Source: Cohaesibacter sp. ES.047 (lineage in GTDB: Bacteria > Pseudomonadota > Alphaproteobacteria > Rhizobiales > Cohaesibacteraceae). From it: a stretch of 64,000 nt of DNA. This document shows positions 36,615 to 44,908 of this stretch, one piece after another. Numbering within the stretch: the first letter of the stretch is position 1; every line of letters begins with the position of its first letter. Location of the stretch: NCBI RefSeq assembly GCF_900215505.1, contig NZ_LT907844.1, positions 3,302,001 through 3,366,000 of the forward strand, read 5' to 3'. Made by a program: the position numbers and the translations under genes. Under the pieces are notes generated by a model that ran no database searches, was not told the origin of the DNA, and worked only from the letters and a program-made list of their open reading frames with translations.

Positions 36615-37237
36615 TGGCAACTGTCCCATGCAATGTTCGGCAGCTTGATGTCGCCGAGGCCACCGCTGCTCTTCAGGGACGTATCATAAAGCCGCAAAAT
36701 CAATCGGAACGAGGAGGCTGCCTCGCTTTTCAGCCAGTTGCCGCCCATTACCTCCGGTGCCGTGACAATTTCGTATCGCTCGGTGTCAGATGCCTTCAGG
36801 CGAGCGATGTTCTGACTATGAAAGCCATATCGATTGGATGGGTTGTTGACGAGTTTGTCGTCTGATGTGATCAGCGACAGCGTCCATAGGCGCGCGGGGA
36901 GCTGGGTGCCATAAATCCGGTATTGGCAGGCACCATCGAGCGGTGTGCCATCATTGTCTGTCTCGGCGACAAAGGACAGCCCCTCACCAGAACCAAGAGG
37001 AAGAGACCCTTTGCGGGCCTGATCTGCCTTGGCGTAAGGGTTGGCGTCCGGGCCAGATGCATCAAGCCAGCTATGCCAGGGACCAATTTCAATCCGCTCG
37101 AGACGGTCGGCATGGTTGACGGCAAAATAAGCGCTGCCAACGCCTAGGCCCACGGCTATAATCATGAAAAGAACGATATCTCTTAACAAAAGCACGTGTT
37201 TAAGCCTTCGAATTGGGTCAGCAAGCTTCGCTAGCAT
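36611..37237 (-). CDS. DUF1214 domain membrane protein
   Basis: The 208-residue protein has one membrane helix at about residues 21-38 (IVLFMIIAVGLGVGSAYFAV) and a periplasmic domain. GPWHSWLDASGPDANPYAKA, TPLDGACQYRIYGTQLPARL and the C-terminal SFRLILRLYDTSLKSS with LPNIAWDSC are the DUF1214 signature. It precedes and overlaps the DUF1254-like gene. The two probably work together at the membrane, but no activity is established. Confidence 0.85.
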   Translation of the reverse strand: MLAKLADPIRRLKHVLLLRDIVLFMIIAVGLGVGSAYFAVNHADRLERIEIGPWHSWLDASGPDANPYAKADQARKGSLPLGSGEGLSFVAETDNDGTPLDGACQYRIYGTQLPARLWTLSLITSDDKLVNNPSNRYGFHSQNIARLKASDTERYEIVTAPEVMGGNWLKSEAASSFRLILRLYDTSLKSSGGLGDIKLPNIAWDSCQ

Positions 37238-37439
37238 GCCTCGCCCAGCAAGATTTCACAATGTGTTAGCGATCATAGCACCGTGAATGCCACACAGGAT
37301 TCTTTAAAAATCCTTTGAAATAATCCGTACAGGTATTCTTTCAAAGGTCAATTGCTCGGACCAAACTTTGGGCCGCTTCGCCGCCTGATTGCACATTCGT
37401 TGAAAAATGGACCGTTCGAATGCGGCCTGTCAGGCAAGA

Positions 37440-39683
37440 TCAGTTTGTGCGCCAGCTCTGGCCAACTTCCATCAGACCACCACGTTCCGGACGCTCCATG
37501 GGCATCAGACCCGAGAGTTGTTGTGGTTCGGGATTTCCCTGAGCCGCGTCCCGCTTCGATGGTCGTGTGGGCTGAACGATCGGGTCGGATGTATCCACGT
37601 CGAATAGGTTGGACAATTCATCAAGCTGTCGAACCACCGCGGGAGATAGGCGCTGGTCACCGCGTCTCGCCTTGATATCCTTGATGCGCCCGCCACTGGC
37701 AAGCTGAATGCCATCCGCATTGGGCATAAAATCGACCGGATTGTCGACGAAAGGCAATGGTTTCAGGGCCACCTGTTGGTGGGCGGCTGACATGATGGCT
37801 TGCCATGTCATGGCAGGAAGACGACCGCCAGTCAAACGGTTGGTCGGACGGTTGTTGTCGTTGCCATACCAGACAGCGGCGGCATAGTTGCCGGTATAGC
37901 CACAGAACCATGCGTCCTTGTAGGCTGATGTGGTGCCGGTTTTGCCTGCAGCAGTGATGCCCGGCAATTGGGCCCGGGTTCCCGTGCCTGCCTGAATAAC
38001 CGTGACCAGCATCTTGTTCATGTCCGCGATGGCTTCTTCAGGTATGATCTGTTCTGGCTGCGAATCCCGCTGGTGGTCAAAAATGATCCGACCCTGAGAA
38101 TCAATAATCTGCAACACCGCGTGTGGGGTGGCCTTTTTCCCGCCTGACGCAAAGACTGCATAACCGGCTGCCATGTCCATGACGGTCACCTCGGACGCGC
38201 CAAGAGGCATGGAACGGGTTATGTAAAGCTTAGAATTGATGCCCATCTTGTGCGCAACATCTGCAATCTTGTCTCGCCCGATTGCTTCTGCAAGGCGAAC
38301 CGGAACGGTGTTGATCGAGCGTCGCAACGCATTCGTTAGCGTAACAGGGCCAGAGTATCGGCGGCCATAGTTTCGAACCGACCAGTTGCCGATCGTCAGA
38401 GGGGCATCCTGTACCACCGAGTTCGGCGTGAAGCCGTTCATCATCGCAGTTGTGTAAACGAAAGGCTTGAAGGATGAACCCGGCTGGCGCTTGGCATCGG
38501 TTGCCCGGTTGAACTGACTGCGTCCATAGTCCTGCCCGCCATACATGGCAACGACGGCTCCATCAGGCTCCATCAGAACAGCCGCGGCCTGACCGACACC
38601 ATATTGCTTGCCGTAATCACGCAGATTGCGGCTTACTGCAAGTTCGGTCTGCTTTTGCACCGTCATGTCGATGGTCGTTTTCACTGTGAGAACACGGTGT
38701 TTGCCACCCGACATGCGTTTGACTTCTTCAAACGCCCAATCGAGAAAATAGTTGGGAGTTGACGCGTCATTCTTGTCAATCGGTGCCGCCGGATTGCGCA
38801 ACGCACCAACGATCTGACCCTCTGTCAGATACTTCGCCTGAACCATGTTGACCAACACTTGCTTGGCCCGGGCACGAGCTCTGGGGAGATTGACATGCGG
38901 GGCGTATTTCGTCGGAGCCTTGAAGAGGCCTGCCAGCATGGCAGCTTCGGCCAGCGACAGATCTTTTGCTGATTTTCCGAAGTAGTACTCGGCCGCCGCC
39001 GCGATACCGTAAGCACCACCGCCCATGTAGGCGCGGTCGAGATAGAGCTTCAGAATTTCGCGTTTCGTCAGACGCGCTTCCAGCCAGAGGGAAAGAAACG
39101 CTTCGTCAATCTTGCGTTTCAATGTCCGTTCGTTGCTCAGGAAAAGGTTCTTGGCGAGCTGCTGGGTGAGGGTGGAGCCGCCTTGTACCACGCCGCCGGC
39201 TCGCGCATTTTCAAGCATCGCACGGGCAAGGCCCACAAAATCGATGCCAAAATGCTCGAAGAAGCGGCGGTCTTCAGTTGCCAGAACTGCCTTGATGAAA
39301 TTATCCGGCAATTCCTCAAGCTCGAAGGAATCATCCTGAAGAATGCCGCGTTTGCCGATTTCGTTGCCATACCGATCAAGGAACGTGACCGCGTAATCTT
39401 CCTGTGGTGGAAGACCATCAACCGTCAAATCGAAATTGCTCAGAGCAAGCGTCAGGGCGAGGATAGAACCAAACACAGCCATAGTGAGGCCGCCAGAGAG
39501 AGATTGCACCAGCCAAAACCGCCAACCAGTCACCGTGAATCGACGCATAAACGTGTTGGCGTTATCAAGCGCACGTGCGAGCATGCCCCAAAAGTGGTAC
39601 ATCCCGGTGTCAATCGAAGCATCGAAAGCCAACAGTCGCTTCTTGAATTTGGCTTTTGTCTTATTTTGATACGGATCGCGCAC
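37440..39683 (-). CDS. Class A penicillin-binding protein (PBP1 family)
   Basis: The 747-residue bifunctional murein synthase has a cytoplasmic basic N-terminus, a membrane helix at about 58-83, a GT51 glycosyltransferase domain and a transpeptidase domain. The GT51 motifs are EDRRFFEHFGID with catalytic Glu137, and QGGSTLTQQLAKNLF. The transpeptidase motifs are SSFK in RQPGSSFKPF, SIN in RRSINTVP, and KTG in AGKTGTTSAYKD. All are intact, so both activities are expected. The gene starts with GTG at 39683. The proline- and Arg-rich tail after residue 690 is probably disordered. Confidence 0.93.
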   Translation of the reverse strand: MRDPYQNKTKAKFKKRLLAFDASIDTGMYHFWGMLARALDNANTFMRRFTVTGWRFWLVQSLSGGLTMAVFGSILALTLALSNFDLTVDGLPPQEDYAVTFLDRYGNEIGKRGILQDDSFELEELPDNFIKAVLATEDRRFFEHFGIDFVGLARAMLENARAGGVVQGGSTLTQQLAKNLFLSNERTLKRKIDEAFLSLWLEARLTKREILKLYLDRAYMGGGAYGIAAAAEYYFGKSAKDLSLAEAAMLAGLFKAPTKYAPHVNLPRARARAKQVLVNMVQAKYLTEGQIVGALRNPAAPIDKNDASTPNYFLDWAFEEVKRMSGGKHRVLTVKTTIDMTVQKQTELAVSRNLRDYGKQYGVGQAAAVLMEPDGAVVAMYGGQDYGRSQFNRATDAKRQPGSSFKPFVYTTAMMNGFTPNSVVQDAPLTIGNWSVRNYGRRYSGPVTLTNALRRSINTVPVRLAEAIGRDKIADVAHKMGINSKLYITRSMPLGASEVTVMDMAAGYAVFASGGKKATPHAVLQIIDSQGRIIFDHQRDSQPEQIIPEEAIADMNKMLVTVIQAGTGTRAQLPGITAAGKTGTTSAYKDAWFCGYTGNYAAAVWYGNDNNRPTNRLTGGRLPAMTWQAIMSAAHQQVALKPLPFVDNPVDFMPNADGIQLASGGRIKDIKARRGDQRLSPAVVRQLDELSNLFDVDTSDPIVQPTRPSKRDAAQGNPEPQQLSGLMPMERPERGGLMEVGQSWRTN

Positions 39684-39834
39684 GATAAAACAGATCTCTG
39701 TCCGATAGTGGAAAGTCTGATATAACTCTGTTAATCATTGCTTGGCAAGAAGCAAGCGCAGTGCCAAACTTTGACGTAACTTTTGTGTAACACAATGCTG
39801 ACTCTTTCGGGGCATCTTTGTTGCACTTCCACCG

Positions 39835-40419
39835 ATGACCTCCCAAGCCTCAGCGAGCAATAATCAAATGAAAAAGCAGTCGGATTTTTCCATTGCATCC
39901 ACGCCCGGCGATGGAGAGCCCGAAAAACCCTTTTGGCAAGTCAAACGCCTCGATGAGATGACCCGTCCAGAGTGGGAGTCGCTGTGTGATGGTTGCGCGC
40001 GCTGCTGCCTGAACAAGCTCGAAGACTGGGATACCGGGGATATCGCCTGGACAAATGTCGCCTGCACTCTTTTGGATGATCAGACATGCCGGTGCCGTGA
40101 CTATGACAATCGATTGGCGACGATTCCTGATTGCGTGCCGCTTGATGTTGAAAAGGTGCAATCGATCATCTGGTTGCCGCCGACCTGCGCCTATCGTTTG
40201 CTGGATGAAGGCTATGATCTCTATTGGTGGCACCCGCTCGTCTCTGGCGATCCCGATACGATCCATCAAGCCGGAATATCTGTACGCGGTCGCACGGTGC
40301 CAGAAGACGGGATGGAACCGGAGGACTATGAAAACCATCTGGCGATGTGGCCCGGCGAAGACTATGAAGAAGCGCCTCAGCCTCTTCCCGTCCACCAAAA
40401 CGATGAACAAGGCACTTGA
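39835..40419 (+). CDS. YcgN/UPF0260-family cysteine cluster protein
   Basis: The 194-residue protein is a YkgJ/YcgN-type putative zinc- or iron-chelating protein. It has [18 protein letters not shown], then [17 protein letters not shown], and [20 protein letters not shown], with the eight cysteines in the family spacing. An alternative start is the Met at residue 12, since the first 11 residues are polar and poorly conserved. Role unknown. It lies directly upstream of the promoter and RNA candidate that precede the GTA cluster. Confidence 0.88.
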   Translation: MTSQASASNNQMKKQSDFSIASTPGDGEPEKPFWQVKRLDEMTRPEWESLCDGCARCCLNKLEDWDTGDIAWTNVACTLLDDQTCRCRDYDNRLATIPDCVPLDVEKVQSIIWLPPTCAYRLLDEGYDLYWWHPLVSGDPDTIHQAGISVRGRTVPEDGMEPEDYENHLAMWPGEDYEEAPQPLPVHQNDEQGT

Positions 40420-40476
40420 TAAAACACAAGAAATTCAATCATTGATAGAAAAATACAACTTTAAAGAGAAAATGAC

Positions 40477-40505
40477 TTGACCACCGAACGGTCTTGCGCT
40501 ATACA
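40477..40505 (+). promoter_or_regulatory. Strong sigma-70 promoter upstream of the GTA cluster
   Basis: The -35 element TTGACC (40477-40482, within CTTGACC) and the -10 element TATACA (40500-40505, within CTATACAT) are separated by 17 bases. This matches the alphaproteobacterial CTTGAC-N17-CTATAT housekeeping promoter. Confidence 0.7.
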
Positions 40506-40511
40506 TTAGCT

Positions 40512-40622
40512 ACAGTCGGAATGGTGCGGATAAATTCTTCGCAGTCGGCTTTTACTATTTCTGGGTCTTGTGTTCACGCATGGCCCCCAAACCGCACGCC
40601 AATCGGCGCTGCGGTTTTTTTG
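40512..40622 (+). ncRNA. Candidate small RNA or attenuated leader
   Basis: Transcription from the promoter at 40477-40505 would start near 40512 and end at the terminator hairpin 40589-40622, giving an RNA of about 110 nt. No reading frame with a ribosome-binding site fits inside. It ends 85 bases before the first GTA gene. It could be a trans-acting small RNA, or a leader that must be read through to express the cluster. I cannot assign it to a known family. Confidence 0.5.
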
Positions 40623-40623
40623 T
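40589..40623 (+). terminator. Terminator before the GTA cluster
   Basis: Outer arms AAACCGC and GCGGTTT with an inner CGCC-AATC-GGCG hairpin are followed by seven T residues. Confidence 0.8.
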
Positions 40624-40707
40624 GCCTGCCGTCCAGTCCTCAAGGGGCGATGCCCTTGGGTGGTTTGGATTGGAGCCTAATGATGCGGCAAATATTCAGG
40701 AAACTCC

Positions 40708-41256
40708 ATGAAAAAAGACAAGCCTTTAGGCACCGATTGGGAAGCCATTCGGTGCCAATGCAATCAGGCTGACCGACCAAGCTTTGCAGCGATTGCTCGA
40801 CAGCACGGCATATCGATCACCAAGCTGCGCCATATGCGGAAGCGTTGGACCGAGGCGGACGAAACGACAACCAACGGGGACAAACCGAAAACTGATGAAG
40901 ATCCGGCGCAAACATCCGGTTCTTCAGAGCATCAGTCTCTGGTCCAGCGCCTCTATCAGGCAACCGATCGTCAGATCCGACACCTCGAAGGGCAGTTTGT
41001 GAGCGGTGAAGCAGCGTTCGATGAGAAGGAAGCCCGTATGCTCGGGACGATCGCACGGACGCTTGAGAAAATTCTCGCGCTGCAGCCCAGAGAAGACAAA
41101 GGGACCAACGGCAAATCCAAAACAACCGCAAAGACGGAGCCTGCAGATGGAGCAGCCAGTGACGCAACCGATCTTGACGCCCTCCGCCAGGATCTTGCGC
41201 AGCGCATTGACCGCTTGCAACAGGCAACAAAAAACACAATTGCTGTCGAGTCTTAG
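40708..41256 (+). CDS. GTA small terminase (g1-like)
   Basis: The 182-residue protein sits where RcGTA g1, the small terminase, is found. The N-terminal part (SFAAIARQHGISITKLRHMR) is a helix-turn-helix like those of small terminases. A polar linker, a central helical segment (LYQATDRQIRHLEGQFVSGE, EKEARMLGTIARTLEKILAL) and a C-terminal coiled-coil-like end follow. Such proteins start DNA packaging with the large terminase. The RBS is modest. Its 3' end overlaps the large terminase frame by about 110 bases. Confidence 0.75.
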   Translation: MKKDKPLGTDWEAIRCQCNQADRPSFAAIARQHGISITKLRHMRKRWTEADETTTNGDKPKTDEDPAQTSGSSEHQSLVQRLYQATDRQIRHLEGQFVSGEAAFDEKEARMLGTIARTLEKILALQPREDKGTNGKSKTTAKTEPADGAASDATDLDALRQDLAQRIDRLQQATKNTIAVES

Positions 41257-42511
41257 CGGAACAGAATTGGCGGCACTCTTCAGCGATTGGGAGATCTGGG
41301 CTCGTCCCGACCAATTGCCGCCGCCCGGAGACTGGATCACTTGGCTCGTTATGGGGGGCAGGGGCGCGGGCAAAACCCGCACCGGTGCTGAATGGATCAA
41401 GGCGCTGGTTCAAGGGCGGGCTCCATTCACGGATCATGCCTACGGGCGGATCGCTCTGATCGGTGAGACCCTCAATGATGCTAGGGAAGTAATGGTAGAA
41501 GGCGTCTCGGGTCTTCTATCAATCCACGCGCGGCATGAACGACCGACTTGGCTGCCAACCCGCAGACGGCTTGAATGGCCCAATGGCGCGATTGCTCAGA
41601 TCTTCTCCGCCGAAGACCCCGAAAGCCTTCGGGGACCACAGTTCGATGCGGCATGGGGTGATGAGGTGGCGAAATGGAAACGCGCCGATGCGACGTGGGA
41701 CATGCTGCAATTCGGGCTGAGGCTCGGTTCCCGGCCGCGCCAGATCGCAACCACGACACCAAGGCCAACCCCACTCATCAAGCGGCTGCTCAAGGACCCG
41801 AAAACGGTGACAACCCATGCGGAAACCCGCGCCAATGTAGCCAATCTGGCACCGGGATTTCTCGAAACCATCGTGCGCCGCTACGAAGGCTCTCGGTTGG
41901 GTCGTCAGGAGCTGAACGGGGAATTGATCGAGGATCGCGCTGATGCCTTGTGGCAACGGGATCAACTCGACCGACTGCGGGTGGACGAAGCTCCCGAAGG
42001 GCTTGCCCGCATTGTTGTCGCCATCGATCCGCCTGCGACATCCACCAAGGGAGCGGACGCCTGCGGCATCATCGCGGCTGGCATCACCTCTGAGGGCACC
42101 TGCTACATCCTTAGGGACAGCAGTCTCTCGGAGGTCAGCCCAACCGGGTGGGCCACAAAGGCCATTGGGCTTTATCACCGTCTTGCGGCCAACAGCGTCA
42201 TTGCTGAGGTCAATCAGGGTGGTGAAATGGTCACGACGATCCTTGCGGGAATCGATGCGTCCGTCGCCGTTCATCCGGTGCGTGCCAATCGCGGCAAATA
42301 CCTGCGAGCTGAACCGGTTTCGGCACTCTACGAGCAGGGCAGAGTGCACCATGTCGGCAATCTTGCCGAGCTGGAAGATGAAATGTGTGACTTCGGCCTC
42401 AGCGGCCTCACATCGGGAAAAAGCCCGGATCGGCTCGATGCAATGGTCTGGGCGGTAACCCATCTGTGTCTGGGCGAACAGTCAGAACCCAAGGTTCGCT
42501 CGCTCTCATAA
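41147..42511 (+). CDS. GTA large terminase (packaging ATPase/nuclease, g2)
   Basis: The 454-residue motor protein has an N-terminal ATPase domain with Walker A GGRGAGKT (residues 70-77) and Walker B acidic pair D172-E173 in FDAAWGDEVAKW. The C-terminal RNase-H-like nuclease has its first Asp in VVAIDPPATSTKGADA. It belongs to the GTA/HK97-like terminase group. The ATG at 41147 has GGAG 7 bases upstream, giving a long overlap with g1. In-frame TTG codons at 41207 and about 41240 are alternative starts, and the frame is open to 41006. Confidence 0.92.
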   Translation: MEQPVTQPILTPSARILRSALTACNRQQKTQLLSSLSGTELAALFSDWEIWARPDQLPPPGDWITWLVMGGRGAGKTRTGAEWIKALVQGRAPFTDHAYGRIALIGETLNDAREVMVEGVSGLLSIHARHERPTWLPTRRRLEWPNGAIAQIFSAEDPESLRGPQFDAAWGDEVAKWKRADATWDMLQFGLRLGSRPRQIATTTPRPTPLIKRLLKDPKTVTTHAETRANVANLAPGFLETIVRRYEGSRLGRQELNGELIEDRADALWQRDQLDRLRVDEAPEGLARIVVAIDPPATSTKGADACGIIAAGITSEGTCYILRDSSLSEVSPTGWATKAIGLYHRLAANSVIAEVNQGGEMVTTILAGIDASVAVHPVRANRGKYLRAEPVSALYEQGRVHHVGNLAELEDEMCDFGLSGLTSGKSPDRLDAMVWAVTHLCLGEQSEPKVRSLS

Positions 42512-42532
42512 GCTCTCTTGAAAAGAAGGAAA

Positions 42533-43789
42533 ATGCGCATGCTTGGCTGGACCTTGAAGGGACCGCTATGGCCCCGCAGATCCAATGATCCAACGGCTAT
42601 AAATCAGCCGGAAACAAAGCTGGAAGCGAAGAGCTCCAGAACAGGGGCTTTGCTGGCGTTTCATCGCACAGGCCGCCCGATGTGGACGCCGCGCGATTAT
42701 GGCACTCTCGCAAGAGAAGGTTACGCGCGCAATCCGATTGTCTATCGTTCCATCCGCATGATTTCTGAAGCGACCGCCTCTGTGCCGATTCTTTGCCAGA
42801 TTGGTGAGGAACGCTTTACTGATCATCCTGCTTTGCACCTGATGGCGCGACCCAATCCCAAACAGGGCGGAGCGGATTGGCTGGAGGAGATCGTCGGCCA
42901 CCTGCTTGTGTCCGGCAACGCCTATGCCGAAGCGGTGTTTGGCAGTCAGGACCTCTTGGAGCTTCACAGCCTCAGGCCAGACCGCATGAAGGTCGTGCCT
43001 GGCCCGGATGGCTGGCCGGACGCCTATGACTATTCGGTTGGAGGCAGATCCATCCGGTTCCGCCAGACCGAACCCGACAGCACGATCCCACCCATCCTGC
43101 ATCTTACCCTTTTCAATCCGCAGGATGACCATTATGGCCTCAGCCCACTGGAAGCCGCCCAGACGAGCCTTGATGTTCACAATGCTGCGGCGAGCTGGAA
43201 CAAGGCCCTGTTGGATAATTCGGCCCGTCCATCAGGCGCTTTGGTCTATGCCGCAGCCGAAGCGGGAAACCTGACCGATGAACAGTTCGAGCGCCTCAGG
43301 AAAGAACTCGAAGAAGGCTATCAAGGTGCGATGAATGCCGGTCGTCCTCTCCTTCTTGAAGGCGGACTTGATTGGAAAAGCATGAGCATGTCGCCGCGAG
43401 ATATGGATTTCATCGATGCCAAGAACAGTGCCGCCCGAGAGATTGCGCTGGCTTTTGGCGTGCCTCCCATGCTGCTGGGGATTCCCGGTGACAACACCTA
43501 TGCCAACTATGCCGAAGCCAACCGCGCCTTTTGGCGGCAAACCGTTCTGCCCCTTGCATCTCGATGCCTGCAGAGTTTGTCTCGATGGTTATCTCCTGCC
43601 TATGACACACCTTTTGAACTCAGGATCGATCTGGACCAGATCTCGGCTCTGGCCGGAGAACGGGAAGCTCTTTGGCGACGGGTAGGGGATGCGGCTTTCC
43701 TCAGTGAAGACGAAAAGCGCATGGCCGTGGGCTATGCGCCGCGCACCGGGGATGAGCTCGATCTCACTGCTGAGGAGGGGGGGAACTGA
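42533..43789 (+). CDS. GTA portal protein (g3)
   Basis: The 418-residue HK97-family portal forms the ring through which DNA enters the capsid. Residues LAREGYARNPIVYRSIRMIS, DHPALHLMARPNPKQGGADW, HLTLFNPQDDHYGLSPLEAA and AFGVPPMLLGIPGDNTYANY are the family's conserved blocks. The ATG at 42533 follows AGAAGGAAA; a TTG at 42518 is in frame. The stop is one base before the GTG of g3.5. Confidence 0.93.
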   Translation: MRMLGWTLKGPLWPRRSNDPTAINQPETKLEAKSSRTGALLAFHRTGRPMWTPRDYGTLAREGYARNPIVYRSIRMISEATASVPILCQIGEERFTDHPALHLMARPNPKQGGADWLEEIVGHLLVSGNAYAEAVFGSQDLLELHSLRPDRMKVVPGPDGWPDAYDYSVGGRSIRFRQTEPDSTIPPILHLTLFNPQDDHYGLSPLEAAQTSLDVHNAAASWNKALLDNSARPSGALVYAAAEAGNLTDEQFERLRKELEEGYQGAMNAGRPLLLEGGLDWKSMSMSPRDMDFIDAKNSAAREIALAFGVPPMLLGIPGDNTYANYAEANRAFWRQTVLPLASRCLQSLSRWLSPAYDTPFELRIDLDQISALAGEREALWRRVGDAAFLSEDEKRMAVGYAPRTGDELDLTAEEGGN

Positions 43790-43790
43790 T

Positions 43791-43973
43791 GTGGCAGAAG
43801 CTTTGCAAATCTTTGCCACCAAAGGGGATCTGGCGCATGTTGCCCTTTTTCTCTGGGCAAGTACAACCAGTGCGCTCCTCGTCTGGTGTCTGCGCGAACT
43901 GGCTGCGTCCAACCAGCGTTTCCAGGACTTTGTCGAACAGATCGCCCTTCTCACTGGAATGCTCGAAGAGTGA
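43791..43973 (+). CDS. GTA g3.5-like small membrane protein
   Basis: The 60-residue protein starts with GTG at 43791, preceded by GAGGAGGGGGG. It has one membrane-like helix (LAHVALFLWASTTSALLVWC) and a helical tail (ASNQRFQDFVEQIALLTGML). In position, length and pattern it equals g3.5 of the R. capsulatus GTA, whose function is poorly known. The start lies one base after the portal stop. ATG-only gene calling would miss it. Confidence 0.75.
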   Translation: MAEALQIFATKGDLAHVALFLWASTTSALLVWCLRELAASNQRFQDFVEQIALLTGMLEE

Positions 43974-44153
43974 CGGCGCATCGGCCCGGTCAAAGCGGAA
44001 ATCCATGCGTCACAATGAATATGGTCCGCAGTGTCACAAGGAGGTTTTCGCCCGCTTTGCCTGCTGTCTGGAAGCGCAGATCAAATGAGTGCCGCTGCCG
44101 GCTGATCAACTGAACGAATTCATCCCCAAGCTTCGAATGAAAAGGAATGTTTC

Positions 44154-44864
44154 ATGACCCGCACCATGTCTGTGCTGCGAGAGAAGAAGGCTGTGCCTGC
44201 AGAACTCAGCTCGATTGGCGAGGATGGCCTGTTCGAGGGATACGCATGTCTCTTTGGCAAGGAGGATCTTGGCCGCGACATCATCCGAAAGGGGGCTTTT
44301 GCCAAAAGCCTTGAACGTCGCGGTGCCAAGGGCGTGAAGCTGCTCTATCAGCATGATCCTGCACAGCCGGTTGGACAGTGGTTGGCCATTCGAGAGGATG
44401 CTACCGGGCTTTTTGTCCGCGGGCAGTTGGCGCTTGATGTCGCCAAGGCGCGCGAGGTCCACAGCATGATGAAGGCTGGGATCCTGGATGGTCTGTCCAT
44501 CGGGTTCCGCACCATTCGAGGGCGCACCGACAAGAAGGCTGGCGTGCGCCATTTGAGCGAGCTTGATCTTTGGGAAATCTCCATCGTGACATTTCCCATG
44601 CAGCCCGATGCCCGCATCTCCTCAATTAAAACTGATGATCGAGCAGCGCATCACGCCGCTTTTACCTTCAGCAAACGCGAATTGGAACGCAAGCTCATGC
44701 AGGACGCTGGGCTGACGCGATCCCAAGCCCGAGGCCTGTTGGCCGAAGGGTACGCCGGCCTTAATGGCAAGCAGGACGCTGCCCGTTTTACGCCGCAATC
44801 CACTCTGGCCAATCTGCACCGCATGACGCTGATGGTGCGTCATGCGACCCGCAAGCTGGCCTGA
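44154..44864 (+). CDS. GTA prohead protease (HK97 family, g4)
   Basis: The 236-residue protein is an HK97-type U35 maturation protease. FEGYACLFGKEDLGRDIIRK and LLYQHDPAQPVGQW supply the catalytic His. GILDGLSIGFRTI supplies the Ser, and LDLWEISIVTFPM the conserved Glu/Asp region. The C-terminal extension (LTRSQARGLLAEGYAGLNGK) is seen in GTA proteases. It processes the capsid protein encoded next. About 180 non-coding or weakly coding bases lie upstream. Confidence 0.92.
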   Translation: MTRTMSVLREKKAVPAELSSIGEDGLFEGYACLFGKEDLGRDIIRKGAFAKSLERRGAKGVKLLYQHDPAQPVGQWLAIREDATGLFVRGQLALDVAKAREVHSMMKAGILDGLSIGFRTIRGRTDKKAGVRHLSELDLWEISIVTFPMQPDARISSIKTDDRAAHHAAFTFSKRELERKLMQDAGLTRSQARGLLAEGYAGLNGKQDAARFTPQSTLANLHRMTLMVRHATRKLA

Positions 44865-44908
44865 CACCCATCACAATTCTGACCATTTCAGAGAATGAGG
44901 CAACACTC

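Noticed and set aside
44005-44088. 27-codon frame between g3.5 and the protease gene
   Set aside because: Too short to judge, no good ribosome-binding site, and no known GTA counterpart.
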